NCBI RefSeq assembly: GCF_009932555.1
Contig: NZ_BLJO01000005.1
Coordinates: 209,140-273,139 of the forward strand
DNA: 64,000 nucleotides
Source of the DNA: Steroidobacter agaridevorans
GTDB taxonomy: Bacteria > Pseudomonadota > Gammaproteobacteria > Steroidobacterales > Steroidobacteraceae
Direction: 5' to 3'
Part shown: piece by piece, positions 43,115-50,866 of the stretch
Numbering within the stretch: the first letter of the stretch is position 1
Layout: each line of letters begins with the position of its first letter
Program-made: the position numbers and the translations under genes
The notes under the pieces: generated by a model
Database searches by the model: none
The model's input: the letters and a program-made list of their open reading frames with translations, nothing else
What the model was told of the DNA's origin: nothing

Positions 43115-44071
43115 TCAATGTTCCTCGCTGGTAACAGGCAACGGATGCGTGCCTAGAAATGTATCGGCTTCTTCGGCGCTGAACACGGAGTCGGTTGTGC
43201 CCGCAGCCCTGGTAGCGGACGCGCCGACGGCGCTCGCATAGCGAAGTGTTTGCTGCAGGTCCCAGCCCTCGAGCAGGCTGCGGATGACGCCCGACGTGAA
43301 TGCATCCCCGGAGCCGGACGGATCGACGACAGCCATGCGGTAGGCCCCGCAACTCCACATCTTGCCGTCCCGCCCGGCGACGGACCCATGTGGGCCACGC
43401 GTGATGATCACGGTGTTTGCACCGGCATCTTTCAGCGCGCTCAGTTGGTCGTGCGGATCGGCGAAACCCGTGAAGGCGCGCGCTTCGTCGTCGTTCGGCA
43501 GAAATACATCGATGTAGGGCAGCAAGGGGGCCAACTGCGCCATGCCCGTCATTCCTTGCGGAACGACCACATCGACGACGGTCTTGACCTCGGCTTCCCT
43601 GCAGAACTGCAGCAGCGCTTTGAGCTTCGCGAAGTCGATGCCCGGCATGACAAACAGGCCGCCGAGATAGAACACTTTCAGCGACTCCAGCCACTGGGGC
43701 GAGATGCGATCGATGCTGAATGCGTGGTTGGCGCCGAATGTATGCAGGTAACGGCGATCCTGATTTTCAATCAGCAGCACGATCGTCCGACTGGTCGGAT
43801 ACTGCTCGACCCGCTCTACCAGCGAACAACCGACGTCGTGCCTGTTGAACGCTTTGAAAAGCGTTTCGGCGGAGCCGTCGCGGCCGACACAGCCGACGAC
43901 ATCGACACTGACGCCTTGTTTGGCCAGATCGATAGCGACATTCGCGGCACAACCGCCGGCTCGTACCGGCAGGTCGTCCAGCGCGTGCAATTGTCCCGCC
44001 GGTGGCAGGGCCGGAAGCGGGCCACAGAATGTGTCTTCGACCAGGATTCCTGCGCAGCCCACATCAGGCAT
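43115..44071 (-). CDS. PfkB-family sugar kinase
   Basis: A 318-residue ribokinase-family protein. The first signature is in RAGGCAANVAIDLAKQGV, the second in VVDPSGSGDAFTSG with the catalytic Asp at about residue 256; TRGPHGSV precedes it. Kinases of this family phosphorylate ribose, fructose, ketoses and similar compounds in the cytosol. Here it would activate the ketose made by the lyxose-isomerase-like enzyme. It lies 3 bases after the first cluster gene and 2 before the lipoyl gene. Confidence 0.88.
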   Translation of the reverse strand: MPDVGCAGILVEDTFCGPLPALPPAGQLHALDDLPVRAGGCAANVAIDLAKQGVSVDVVGCVGRDGSAETLFKAFNRHDVGCSLVERVEQYPTSRTIVLLIENQDRRYLHTFGANHAFSIDRISPQWLESLKVFYLGGLFVMPGIDFAKLKALLQFCREAEVKTVVDVVVPQGMTGMAQLAPLLPYIDVFLPNDDEARAFTGFADPHDQLSALKDAGANTVIITRGPHGSVAGRDGKMWSCGAYRMAVVDPSGSGDAFTSGVIRSLLEGWDLQQTLRYASAVGASATRAAGTTDSVFSAEEADTFLGTHPLPVTSEEH

Positions 44072-44074
44072 GGC

Positions 44075-44935
44075 TCACGCCCTTCCGCAGCAACCGAGAA
44101 GATCGATCCGCTCCAGTACCGCTTCCTTCACGACGCGACGGCCGATCACCATCAGGTCGGTGCCGCTGCCATCGCCGAGCAGTGCATGCGGATTCGGCTC
44201 GGCGGTGTCCAGCGCCTCGCGGATGGTTCGAAGATACTTCTGTTTCATATAGGTGCCATAGTTGATCTTCCTGACACCCAGATGGATGGCGGCCTTGATC
44301 GAGTCGTCCTCGATACCGGTCCCCCCGTGTAATACCAAGGGCACATCGAGCCGCCGGCCCAGCGCTTCGAGCCGGCTCAGATCCAACGGCGCGCGGCCTT
44401 GCAGTTTGATTTCTTCGTTCCCGACGCTGACCGCGAGCAGATCGACGCCAGTTTCCGTTACGAACTGCACGGCGCCGTCGGCGTACGCGGCGGTGTCCAG
44501 ATCGTCGGCTTCGAAATCCGCTTCCACCGCGACCTGCCGGCTGTGGGCCAATGCCGTGAGCCGCTTCACCCGGCGGGTGTAATCCTCCAGCGGCGCATGC
44601 GGATCGGCCGGCATGACCAGGTTGAACCCCGCGCCGATGGCCTGTTCCACCCACGCATCGTTGGGGCATTCATTGAAGATGAACCCGACCGGCACATCGG
44701 CTTCGATGGCCGCCGCTTTGCCGAGCGCGGCGTACAGGCGCAACTCCTGGGCCGAGGCGTTCTGCCGTTCCGCGAGCCATTCGCCGTTGAAGCCGATGAT
44801 GATGGGCGAGCGGGTTGCCTCGGCCGCATCGATCACGCCTTGCACGGACTCGAGGCTCCAGCTTTCGAAATAGCCGAGCGCATAGTCGTGATGGCGGGCG
44901 TGCTGCATCAGTCGATTGATCGGTTCGAGCGACAT
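44075..44935 (-). CDS. Class II fructose-bisphosphate aldolase homologue lacking zinc ligands
   Basis: About 286 residues from the ATG 44935; a TTG further upstream has no support. The fold matches KbaY/AgaY-type class II aldolases, with LVLHGGTGIEDD and IHLGVRKINYGT well kept. But where active members have HLDH (catalytic Asp and first Zn His) this one reads GFIFNECPN, the region of the second Zn His (GTAHG) reads GNEEI, and VEAELG reads VEADFE. Only the last His (HGG) remains. Zinc-dependent aldol cleavage by the usual route seems unlikely; the protein may bind another metal, work by another mechanism or be regulatory. It is the first gene of the cluster, facing the RpiR operators, with 3 bases to the kinase. 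Confidence 0.8.
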   Translation of the reverse strand: MSLEPINRLMQHARHHDYALGYFESWSLESVQGVIDAAEATRSPIIIGFNGEWLAERQNASAQELRLYAALGKAAAIEADVPVGFIFNECPNDAWVEQAIGAGFNLVMPADPHAPLEDYTRRVKRLTALAHSRQVAVEADFEADDLDTAAYADGAVQFVTETGVDLLAVSVGNEEIKLQGRAPLDLSRLEALGRRLDVPLVLHGGTGIEDDSIKAAIHLGVRKINYGTYMKQKYLRTIREALDTAEPNPHALLGDGSGTDLMVIGRRVVKEAVLERIDLLGCCGRA

Positions 44936-44994
44936 TGGAAAAACCCGCGATGACAAAGACTGAAATGGCTGTGAACTAGCGCCGGAACTACGAC

Positions 44995-45007
44995 TGAACT
45001 ATGTTCA
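44995..45007. promoter_or_regulatory. Operator copy 1 (TGAAC-N3-GTTCA) of the RpiR-linked cluster
   Basis: TGAACTATGTTCA has perfect 5-bp arms around 3 bases. Its 15-base context ACTGAACT..GTTCA recurs exactly 31 bases further on, three helical turns, so proteins at both copies would face the same side of the DNA. It lies between the divergent aldolase-like and rpiR genes. Confidence 0.7.
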
Positions 45008-45025
45008 CTAATATTGTAGTGTTAC

Positions 45026-45038
45026 TGAACTTGGTTCA
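45026..45038. promoter_or_regulatory. Operator copy 2 (TGAAC-N3-GTTCA) of the RpiR-linked cluster
   Basis: TGAACTTGGTTCA repeats copy 1 with two changes in the spacer. It lies 50 bases before the rpiR GTG start and 90 from the first cluster gene, suited to control of both directions. Confidence 0.7.
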
Positions 45039-45088
45039 AAACTACGCGGCCGCTGGTGTGCTGTCAAGGCTGCTCATAGAATGGTCCT

Positions 45089-45979
45089 GTGCGACGCAAG
45101 AACTCTGCATTAAAGGCATCGACTGACACGCTTGGGGGCGACGGCCGGCGGCCGTTGCTGACCTATATCAAAGGCATCCTCGCGTCCCTCAATCCGACAG
45201 ACCGGTTGATCGCCGACTGTGTGCTCGCCGACCCGGAACGGGTCATCACCTCATCGATCGCACAGTTGAAAGACGACTGTGGCGCCAGTGTCGGCGCCAT
45301 CGTGGCGTTCTGCCGTCGCGTCGGTGTCGCGGGTTTTGCCGAGTTCAAAATCGCCCTGGCCCGCGACCTGGCGCAGTCGGGCCTGCCGGCCGGACAGGGG
45401 CAGGAAAGCGGCACGCTGCTCGAGAAGGTGTTCCAGGTTCACGCGCAGAGCCTGACGGAAACCTTGCAGATCAACCCGCCCGCCCAGTTCGAGAAGATCG
45501 CGCAAGTCATCGACAAGAGCCGGCGCGTGGAGCTGTTCTCCATCGGCCTGTCCTATCCGGTCGCTCACACGGCGTACTGCAAGTTCCTGCTGCTGGGACT
45601 GCAGGCGTCGGCGCATTTCGACTCGCATATCCAGCTCATCGCCGCGACTCAGCTGGAGAAAGGCGATGTGGCCATCGGTATTTCGTTGTCGGGCACCACT
45701 CGCGAAACGGTGGAATGCCTGAAAGTCGCCAAGGCCAAGGGCGCCACCACCATCGGGCTCACCAATGCCATGAAGTCGCCGATCACGACTTACAGCGATT
45801 ACTGCCTGTACGCGACGCCGAGCGAGATCAAATATTTCCAGGCGCCGCTCGCCTCGCGCGTGACGCAGCTGGCGTTGATCGATGCGTTATTCGTTTTTCT
45901 GGCGCTGAAACACAAGAGCCGCACGGCGGCCAAGCTGCAGTCCTCCGGCGAGGAACTGATCAAGCGCCGGATCGAGTGA
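45089..45979 (+). CDS. RpiR/MurR-family transcriptional regulator
   Basis: A 296-residue regulator beginning at a GTG. The N-terminal helix-turn-helix domain is at about 22-100 (LNPTDRLIADCVLADPERVITSSIAQLKDDCGASVGAIVAFCRRVG), and the SIS phosphosugar-binding domain at about 140-275 (VELFSIGLSYPVA, VAIGISLSGTTRETVE). RpiR-type regulators sense sugar phosphates. It is divergent from the ten-gene cluster across the two operator copies and surely controls it; the ligand is probably a phosphorylated pathway intermediate. It is convergent with the TRIC-like gene downstream. Confidence 0.9.
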   Translation: MRRKNSALKASTDTLGGDGRRPLLTYIKGILASLNPTDRLIADCVLADPERVITSSIAQLKDDCGASVGAIVAFCRRVGVAGFAEFKIALARDLAQSGLPAGQGQESGTLLEKVFQVHAQSLTETLQINPPAQFEKIAQVIDKSRRVELFSIGLSYPVAHTAYCKFLLLGLQASAHFDSHIQLIAATQLEKGDVAIGISLSGTTRETVECLKVAKAKGATTIGLTNAMKSPITTYSDYCLYATPSEIKYFQAPLASRVTQLALIDALFVFLALKHKSRTAAKLQSSGEELIKRRIE

Positions 45980-45998
45980 GACGGTTGCGAATACCGAC

Positions 45999-46661
45999 TT
46001 ACAATCTGGCGTCTTTCTGCACGTCCTTGCGCTCGCCGGCGCCGCCGCGTGGCTGTTGAAACGCCTTCGGCAGTTGCCAGCCACGCTTGATTGCCATCGC
46101 GCGCAAGACGAAACAAAACGCAGCTCCGCATAAGGCGGCAGGAAGCGGTGGCGCGCCGAACTGATCGCCCAACACCACCACCGTCGCTCCGGCGAGCGCG
46201 GCCACCGCATACAGGTCCGCACGCAACACCAGAGGAATCTGCGCGAGGAGTAAATCGCGAGCGACACCGCCGCCAATGCCGGTGAGCATGCCGAACAACG
46301 CCGCCATCACCGGATTGAGCTCGTATGCGAGCGCCTTCTGAGTTCCTGCTACCGCGAACAGCGCAAGACCCGCCGCGTCAAACATTCGCACCGGATTCTC
46401 CATGCGCTCGATGGCGGCATGCCACCGGAACGCGATGATCCCCGCGACGGCGGACGTAGCAAGAAACCGCCAATCCGTAATCGCCGCCGGCGGCGTGGCC
46501 CCAATCAAAACATCCCTCGCGATACCTCCAGCACATGCCGCCGCAAACGCCAGCACGAGAACGCCAAAGATATCCAACTGCCGCCGCGCCCCTGCCGTCG
46601 CACCAGCGAGCGCAAACACGAAGGTGCCGGCGAGATCGAGGACCAGGACGAGGGTTTTCAT
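45999..46661 (-). CDS. TRIC-type cation channel family protein (UPF0126)
   Basis: A 220-residue membrane protein with about seven predicted segments and an internal duplication: the Gly-rich GGIARDVLIGATPPA at about 45-60 and GGGVARDLLLAQIPL at about 128-145, hallmark of the UPF0126/YadS family, whose structures resemble trimeric intracellular cation channels. The physiological ion in bacteria is not settled. The C-terminal tail is charged (GERKDVQKDARL). It is convergent with rpiR, 19 bases apart. Confidence 0.88.
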   Translation of the reverse strand: MKTLVLVLDLAGTFVFALAGATAGARRQLDIFGVLVLAFAAACAGGIARDVLIGATPPAAITDWRFLATSAVAGIIAFRWHAAIERMENPVRMFDAAGLALFAVAGTQKALAYELNPVMAALFGMLTGIGGGVARDLLLAQIPLVLRADLYAVAALAGATVVVLGDQFGAPPLPAALCGAAFCFVLRAMAIKRGWQLPKAFQQPRGGAGERKDVQKDARL

Positions 46662-46682
46662 GAGAGCGCCTGCAGCAATCGT

Positions 46683-47414
46683 TTACGGCGCGCGCCGCTC
46701 TATCACCGCCAGAATTCCCTTGTGATCGCTGATGCCCTCCAGCACCTGCACCTGTGTCACCCGATATTCCGGCGTCGAGAAAATGGTATCGACTGCCAGC
46801 TCGAGCGCGCCGGCGTAATGGAACTGCGGGTCGAGCGTGGTGGTGACATCCGGCGGCAAGTGATCTACCAGCCCTAACTCGCCCGTGAACCTCGAGAACA
46901 TTTCCCCGCCGCGAGGCGCATTGAAGTCGCCACACAAGACATAGTCGGGATATGGCATCAGCACCTGTTTGAGCCGCGCGAAATCTTCGCGTTGTTCGTC
47001 GGTCGGTTCGCCGTTCCTCGACCAGGTGAAATGAGTGGTGCCGATCTTGTAATACCGCCCCTCGTGCGGGAGCTCCGTCATGACCACCAAGCGCCGTGGA
47101 TCGTTCGGCTGCTTGAAGATCCGGATGCGGGGATCGTCGGCATAGTAACTGACGGTTTGATTATGAACCGGCACCCGAGTCAGCACCGCCAAGCCCCAAC
47201 TGCGCGGACTGGTATTGCCCGCCTCGCCCTCCGGCATGAGCGCGCTGAGGGCGTACTTCACTTGATAGCCGCCCGCCGCCGCGAGCTTCGCACAGTCCTT
47301 CTCGAATACTTCCTGCAAGCAGACGATGTCTGGCAAGTGCGTGGCAATCGTCCGCGCCACCCGGTCGAGATGACGATCGTGTTCGATATTCAGGGTCAGT
47401 AGTTTGAGCGGCAT
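46683..47414 (-). CDS. Endonuclease/exonuclease/phosphatase family protein
   Basis: A 243-residue protein starting at the ATG 47414; the longer frame upstream has unnatural composition and overlaps the next gene. The metal-dependent nuclease/phosphatase fold is shown by LLTLNIEHD (Asn), IVCLQEVF (catalytic Glu), THFTW, CGDFNAPRGG and the final ISDHKGILAV (Asp-His). Members cleave nucleic acids, phosphoinositides or other phosphodiesters; no signal peptide is visible, so it is cytosolic. Substrate unknown. It ends 21 bases before the TRIC-like gene. Confidence 0.85.
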   Translation of the reverse strand: MPLKLLTLNIEHDRHLDRVARTIATHLPDIVCLQEVFEKDCAKLAAAGGYQVKYALSALMPEGEAGNTSPRSWGLAVLTRVPVHNQTVSYYADDPRIRIFKQPNDPRRLVVMTELPHEGRYYKIGTTHFTWSRNGEPTDEQREDFARLKQVLMPYPDYVLCGDFNAPRGGEMFSRFTGELGLVDHLPPDVTTTLDPQFHYAGALELAVDTIFSTPEYRVTQVQVLEGISDHKGILAVIERRAP

Positions 47415-47470
47415 AGCCGCAACAGTACGCGGCGGCCGGTGAAAAGGAAAATCACGACCGCCGCGACGGA

Positions 47471-47983
47471 TCAGGTGTCGCCTGCGTGCGTCATGCGCGT
47501 TTTCGCATGCAGCGCCTTGATCTTCACTCCATCGGTGAGCGTTTTCACCAGCGTGACCCTGTCCTCGCCGACCGTATGCACCTTCATTTGAATCCCCGCC
47601 ATCGTCACCGAGCGCTGCTCGGTATACGACACCTCGGCGGTCCAGGGGTGCAGCCAGTCGCGGCTCACCTCGACGTCGTCGCGCCGGACATTCATGCCGC
47701 TCACGACGAGCTTCATGGCCGGAACGACCTGCGCGTAGTAATCGCACAGGTCCTCCTTGCCTCCCTCCATATCGAGCGGGCGGCCCGGCGTCGTGCGGTC
47801 ATCGATCGAGAACTCCAAGTCCTCGTGCATCATCTCGCAAATGCCGTCCGCATCGCCGTTCAGCGAGAGCTGCTCCCATTCGTCGAGATAGTTCATCGCG
47901 CCTCGCGGCCCGAGGCTCATGAAGCCCGAGCCATAAATCCAGGCGAGCGCGATCGTTACGACCCAGAAGAGCTTCTTCATCAT
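47471..47983 (-). CDS. NTF2/SnoaL-like protein with N-terminal membrane anchor
   Basis: A 170-residue protein with a hydrophobic N-terminal segment (KLFWVVTIALAWIYGSG) that serves as signal or anchor, followed by an NTF2-like cone domain (WEQLSLNGDADGICEMMHEDLEFSI). Such domains bind small ligands or act as enzymes of very varied kind; none can be named here. Either of two adjacent ATG codons (47983, 47980) can serve, with AGGA just upstream. It precedes the nuclease/phosphatase gene on the same strand. Confidence 0.7.
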   Translation of the reverse strand: MMKKLFWVVTIALAWIYGSGFMSLGPRGAMNYLDEWEQLSLNGDADGICEMMHEDLEFSIDDRTTPGRPLDMEGGKEDLCDYYAQVVPAMKLVVSGMNVRRDDVEVSRDWLHPWTAEVSYTEQRSVTMAGIQMKVHTVGEDRVTLVKTLTDGVKIKALHAKTRMTHAGDT

Positions 47984-48170
47984 GCGTCCTGCGATTGAGC
48001 TGGAGCGAATGCTCGCGCAGTCGCGGCTGTCCGTGTGCGACGAGCGTCACGTTCCCGGTACGCACGGAATCGCCCGCTCCCTCTCGATTAACAATTCCGG
48101 CGCGGCGTCGCCCAGCCCGTGCGCGTGACGGCCATAGTAGCGGCCCGGTGGTCAGCGGCGGGCACCTACG

Positions 48171-49715
48171 CTACTCCCCCGGCCCGCGTCGATCTGCGTT
48201 CGACGCCGCTTCATGAAAACTCTGCGCAACTACTTCTTCCGCCCGGTCAACTTCTTCGTCCCGCATCCAGCTGAAATGCGATTTGCGCTTGTTGGTCGAT
48301 AGACGGTTGTTATTTTGGTGCACGACACGAATGAACGTGTCCATGGAATGAGGCGGCCAGTCCAGCATTCCGTTGAGAGCTTTCTTGGCAAGATCATATC
48401 CGAGCAGGTACGTTATTTCCTGTTCGAGGTCCTGCTCCACGGTGCAATCGAGCGCGTGATACAGGAAGCTCGCTTGCTCGGTGGCATCGAAGTACTGGTA
48501 GTACACCGCCTCATTTCCCTGAGCCTGCATCTTCGAGACGATCGGATCGTATGAGGTGATGGCGTTGAGAGGCTTCGAGAATGCCTTCAGCGCCGCCGAA
48601 TAGGATTCAAGATGAGCGAGAATGACGGCCGACACTGGAAGGATGATTCCCTTCGGCGTGAATTCGGCAACCGACAGTTGCTCATGGATCAGGTAGCGGT
48701 GCAATCGCCCGTTGCCGTCGATAAACGGATGTATGAATACGAAGCCGAAAGAGACGCTCGCCGCGGCAATGACCGAGTCGAGCGCAGCGGGAGCGGCTCG
48801 CAGTCGGTCCGAGAAGCGGACCAGGCCGTCCATAAGGGGACGCACATCATCGGGTCGCGGAGGTACGAACTCGACGCGTGGCATGTGCCCCAGACCATGA
48901 TCTCCGATCCAGTTCTGCTCAATCCGATAGGACGCCTCGCGGAAGCGTTCGTCGACGACGGCGTTCTGCAACTCGATGAAGCGGTCCTCGCTCAACGGTT
49001 CACCGGATTCTGCTTTCCGAAGCAGATCGGCGAAGCGCTGGGCACGGGCGGGACTGGGACGCTCGCGCTCCACTTCGAACGAGGAGTGAGTTTCCTTTAG
49101 ATAGAGATATTCAGCGGCGCGCCGTAGCAGGCCCGCATCGTACTTCTCAAGCTTCTCCTTGGTCCGAACTTTGAGGTTCTTGCCAACCATCGTCTCGAGA
49201 TAGTCTGTGCGCCGCACGAGTGGGCAGAACGCACGGTTACCCGGGAGATTGTCAATCACTCGATATTTAGGATCTCGTGGACTCTGGTCGAGGCGCATTC
49301 CGAATTGCAGAGACTCGTCGAGGACCGGGAGGTAGGCTGACTTCGGCGACACCTCCAGCGGCGCGATATCGAGCCTCTCCCCTGTGAGCCATTCATACAG
49401 GTAGCCGATGCGCCGAGAGAACGCGGACTGGAGTTGGGCTGTGATGAGCTGTCGAACGGGCTCGTCGCCCAGTTGCGCGAAGAGCAGCGCGAGCACGGTC
49501 AGGTTCAGACCTTCGTAGCGAAGCGCGAACTGCAGGTCACCAGACAGGGTGTCCTCAGGGCGGTAGGAAGGCTGAAACTCGCAAATCTCGCTGCTTCCAT
49601 CGTTCCGGGTTCGCCGGCCGTGGACGGCGGTGGCGACCTGCGCGACGATTGGAAGCGCTGGAAGCTTGAGTTGGTAACGCTCCACTAGGCGGGCGTACCC
49701 GATCGGCTCGCCCAT
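48171..49715 (-). CDS. Fic-domain protein (AMPylase/toxin-like)
   Basis: A 514-residue protein with a Fic domain whose core motif HPFIDGNGRLHR is intact, with catalytic His at about residue 329. Fic proteins usually transfer AMP from ATP to a Ser, Thr or Tyr of a target. No clear inhibitory motif of the (S/T)xxxE(G/N) form was identified with certainty. A DUF4172-like or Fic_N region probably precedes the core; the C-terminal 150 residues (QNNNRLSTNKRKSHFSWM) may be a winged-helix extension as in many single-component Fic proteins. It stands alone, downstream of an ImmA/IrrE protease gene that has its own terminator. Confidence 0.88.
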   Translation of the reverse strand: MGEPIGYARLVERYQLKLPALPIVAQVATAVHGRRTRNDGSSEICEFQPSYRPEDTLSGDLQFALRYEGLNLTVLALLFAQLGDEPVRQLITAQLQSAFSRRIGYLYEWLTGERLDIAPLEVSPKSAYLPVLDESLQFGMRLDQSPRDPKYRVIDNLPGNRAFCPLVRRTDYLETMVGKNLKVRTKEKLEKYDAGLLRRAAEYLYLKETHSSFEVERERPSPARAQRFADLLRKAESGEPLSEDRFIELQNAVVDERFREASYRIEQNWIGDHGLGHMPRVEFVPPRPDDVRPLMDGLVRFSDRLRAAPAALDSVIAAASVSFGFVFIHPFIDGNGRLHRYLIHEQLSVAEFTPKGIILPVSAVILAHLESYSAALKAFSKPLNAITSYDPIVSKMQAQGNEAVYYQYFDATEQASFLYHALDCTVEQDLEQEITYLLGYDLAKKALNGMLDWPPHSMDTFIRVVHQNNNRLSTNKRKSHFSWMRDEEVDRAEEVVAQSFHEAASNADRRGPGE

Positions 49716-49920
49716 ACTGAACTCCTACAAAATTCACCCGCGGCGTACATAAATGGGCCGCACTGGCGCCCACAGTACAAAAACGAGCCGCGATAATCCA
49801 CTTCAGGCGGGTGAGCCGGAGATAGTGGCCATAAAAAAGCCCCGCCGTATCGGCGGGGCTTCAGTCGGCCAGGTTAGTCCCCATCGTGCCGTAAAGAAAT
49901 CCAGTTGCAGAGGCTGCCCG
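49716..49920. other. Intergenic region with terminator, upstream of fic
   Basis: Of these 205 bases the left part must hold the fic promoter; the right part contains the terminator of the protease gene (49833-49861). No small gene such as an antitoxin was found. Confidence 0.5.
49833..49861 (-). terminator. Rho-independent terminator after the ImmA/IrrE gene
   Basis: A GC-rich perfect stem of 11 bp (49851-49861 with 49837-49847, 3-base loop) is followed by a T-run on the minus strand. It lies 60 bases after the protease stop codon, so fic is probably transcribed separately. Confidence 0.88.
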
Positions 49921-50763
49921 CTAAAACCTGACCAACCCCAGCTCTTCCAATCGAATCGCCATCACCTCGACCGAAACGCCGAACTTTTCATCGAGGGAAT
50001 GAAAGTGCCTGGAGTTGTAAGAATGCGCCGATGCGAGCCTACGGCTCAGGTCGCGCTCACTTCGACATTTGCGTTTTAGTTGGGCGAGAGGCTCCGCCGT
50101 CAACGCGAAAGCAGTCGCGTCAGTCAGTTCGAAGGGCGCTGCAAGAAATCTGTTAATGAAGGCCTCTCGGACCAACTTCTCTGGCAACAGAAAATATGCA
50201 GCAAACTCATCTGCTTCACGTTCCTGAGGATCGCGGGAGCGAGCCGCCGAGCCATCGGGCGCTCGGTCTCTGTGCAAGCCAGAGCCCGTATGTAGAAGCG
50301 CATGACCCAGTTCGTGAGCAGCGGTGAAATTTCGCGACCAAGGATCGAAACGCCGCGAGACACGCACCTCGCCGTGATCTCGATCCATCAATCCCGCCAC
50401 TTCATACGTGTCCTTTCCCGCAGCATGCTCCCCGAGCGATTCATGCTCAACGACTCTGTATCCAAGTGCTTTCAATGCCAAAGCAGGATCCACAATCTGA
50501 GCTGGCTCGACGTCAGCGGCCCCGAGCAACCTCTCTCGATGCGTCCACATTAACCTGTGGAGCGTTCGGGCGATCAACTCGAGATCGCGTTTGGCAAACG
50601 GGCGCCCTCTACGATACCCGTTCATCACTTGAGCAGCATTGAGTACTGGCTGGTCAAGTGCGGGCAGGACAGCATCGTACTCACCCGCACCATTTAGATG
50701 GGCGTAGGGGTTCTTGAGCAACTCTCGGCTTTTTCTGATTCGAGAATCCACATTCCGAGTCAT
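49921..50763 (-). CDS. ImmA/IrrE-family metallopeptidase
   Basis: A 280-residue protein with the zinc-protease motif AAHELGHALLH (about H150, E151, H154) and a downstream EREADEFAAYFLLP supplying the third ligand. ImmA/IrrE proteases usually cleave a partner repressor in mobile elements or stress responses. Most have a helix-turn-helix domain or partner gene; I see neither here. The C-terminal part (QLKRKCRSERDLSRRLASAHSYNSRHF) is basic. Composition is a little less GC-rich than neighbours, which may point to transfer. Target unknown. Confidence 0.87.
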   Translation of the reverse strand: MTRNVDSRIRKSRELLKNPYAHLNGAGEYDAVLPALDQPVLNAAQVMNGYRRGRPFAKRDLELIARTLHRLMWTHRERLLGAADVEPAQIVDPALALKALGYRVVEHESLGEHAAGKDTYEVAGLMDRDHGEVRVSRRFDPWSRNFTAAHELGHALLHTGSGLHRDRAPDGSAARSRDPQEREADEFAAYFLLPEKLVREAFINRFLAAPFELTDATAFALTAEPLAQLKRKCRSERDLSRRLASAHSYNSRHFHSLDEKFGVSVEVMAIRLEELGLVRF

Positions 50764-50866
50764 ATCGTGCAGCCCTGCCTGTCACAGGCGATCGCTGAAG
50801 AATCAACCAGACATTTAGCTCACACATTCGTTCATTCAAAGGAGGGAGCGCCGAGCCAGCCCCGGC

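Noticed and set aside
42870-43694. Longer 274-codon version of the lipoyl-domain gene
   Set aside because: The extra 194 codons overlap the PfkB kinase and look like shadow sequence; the conserved domain starts exactly at the ATG 43112.
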